Origin: Eriocheir sinensis
Lineage: Eukaryota > Arthropoda > Malacostraca > Decapoda > Varunidae
Direction: 5' to 3'
NCBI RefSeq assembly: GCF_024679095.1
Contig: NC_066512.1
Span: forward strand, 19,481,289-19,545,288
DNA: 64,000 bases
This document shows positions 63,804 to 64,000 of this stretch, one piece after another. Made by a program: the position numbers and the translations under genes. How positions within the stretch are numbered: position 1 is the first letter of the stretch; each line of letters begins with the position of its first letter. The notes under the pieces are model-generated. The model had not been told where the DNA came from and ran no database searches. It saw only the letters and a list, made by a program, of their open reading frames with translations.

Positions 63804-64000
63804 TGAGTGAGATATTTTCTTTTCTTTTTTTCTTTTTTTTTTTACCGTCAAGACTTAATACTTTTTTTTTTTTTTTTCGAGTGACAAAAAAGCATAAAAA
63901 ACACTTCCTTATCGGACTTATTTACGTTAAGACCGACGAGTGAGATATTTATTTATTATTTTTTTTCTGTCAAGCCTTCATACTTTTTTTTTGGGGGGGG
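63800..64000. repeat. 135-bp duplication of the donor region, T- and G-runs
   Basis: GTGAGTGAGATATTT (63,801) recurs as CGAGTGAGATATTT (about 63,936). Each copy is followed by T runs, then GTCAAG(A/C)CTT(A/C)ATACTTTT. The window ends in a G run. Confidence 0.85.

Overview
This window looks like nuclear DNA of an arthropod, most likely a decapod crustacean. That is an inference from four signs: very dense and long microsatellites of the GA, CA and trinucleotide types; LINE fragments of families I associate with decapod genomes; pogo-like, Harbinger-like and Mutator-like relics; and the absence of compact genes, operons or any prokaryotic signal. No complete protein-coding gene, rRNA, functional tRNA or CRISPR array is visible. 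Most long open frames are translations of dinucleotide repeats and are not genes.

Layout. Positions 1-54.9 kb are a repeat desert: (GA)n, (CA)n and trinucleotide tracts, kilobase-scale purine-rich or pyrimidine-rich blocks, and at least fifteen tandem arrays with units from 21 to about 180 bp. Several unrelated arrays share a unit of about 145-155 bp (21.8-22.9, 27.1-27.5, 46.7-47.5, 49.4-49.8, 51.9-52.6 and 62.2-62.7 kb). Set into this are a CR1-like LINE 3' end (9.1-9.7 kb), a decayed relative (15.3-15.7 kb), a TA-flanked MITE (15.1 kb), two tRNA-like SINE heads (10.2 and 10.6 kb), and a second LINE family (50.0-50.3 kb). Small GC-rich islands at 5.3-5.75 and 7.75-8.0 kb have codon-like GC3 bias and may be exons, but the coding strand cannot be decided from sequence alone. 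The stretches 38.1-40.4 and 43.0-44.6 kb are GC-richer unique DNA without a recognisable gene.

Positions 55-63.2 kb differ: few microsatellites and a nest of transposable elements. They hold a 398-bp foldback element, a Mutator-like transposase pseudogene, a minus-strand LINE reverse-transcriptase fragment with three CGA-to-TGA-type stops, a 1.41-kb pogo/Tigger-like non-autonomous element beside a (TA)n tract, a hairpin MITE between two (TA)n tracts, and the C-terminus of a HARBI1-like (DDE_Tnp_4) transposase on the minus strand. Among them are a well-formed plus-strand internal exon (58,775-58,976) and a matching terminal exon (61,019 on). I infer that this plus-strand gene and the convergent HARBI1-like remnant may be the two genes of one old PIF/Harbinger element, later invaded by the others. 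The right edge (63.66-63.80 kb) carries a candidate exon ending at a strong splice donor, so a real gene may start or continue beyond the window.
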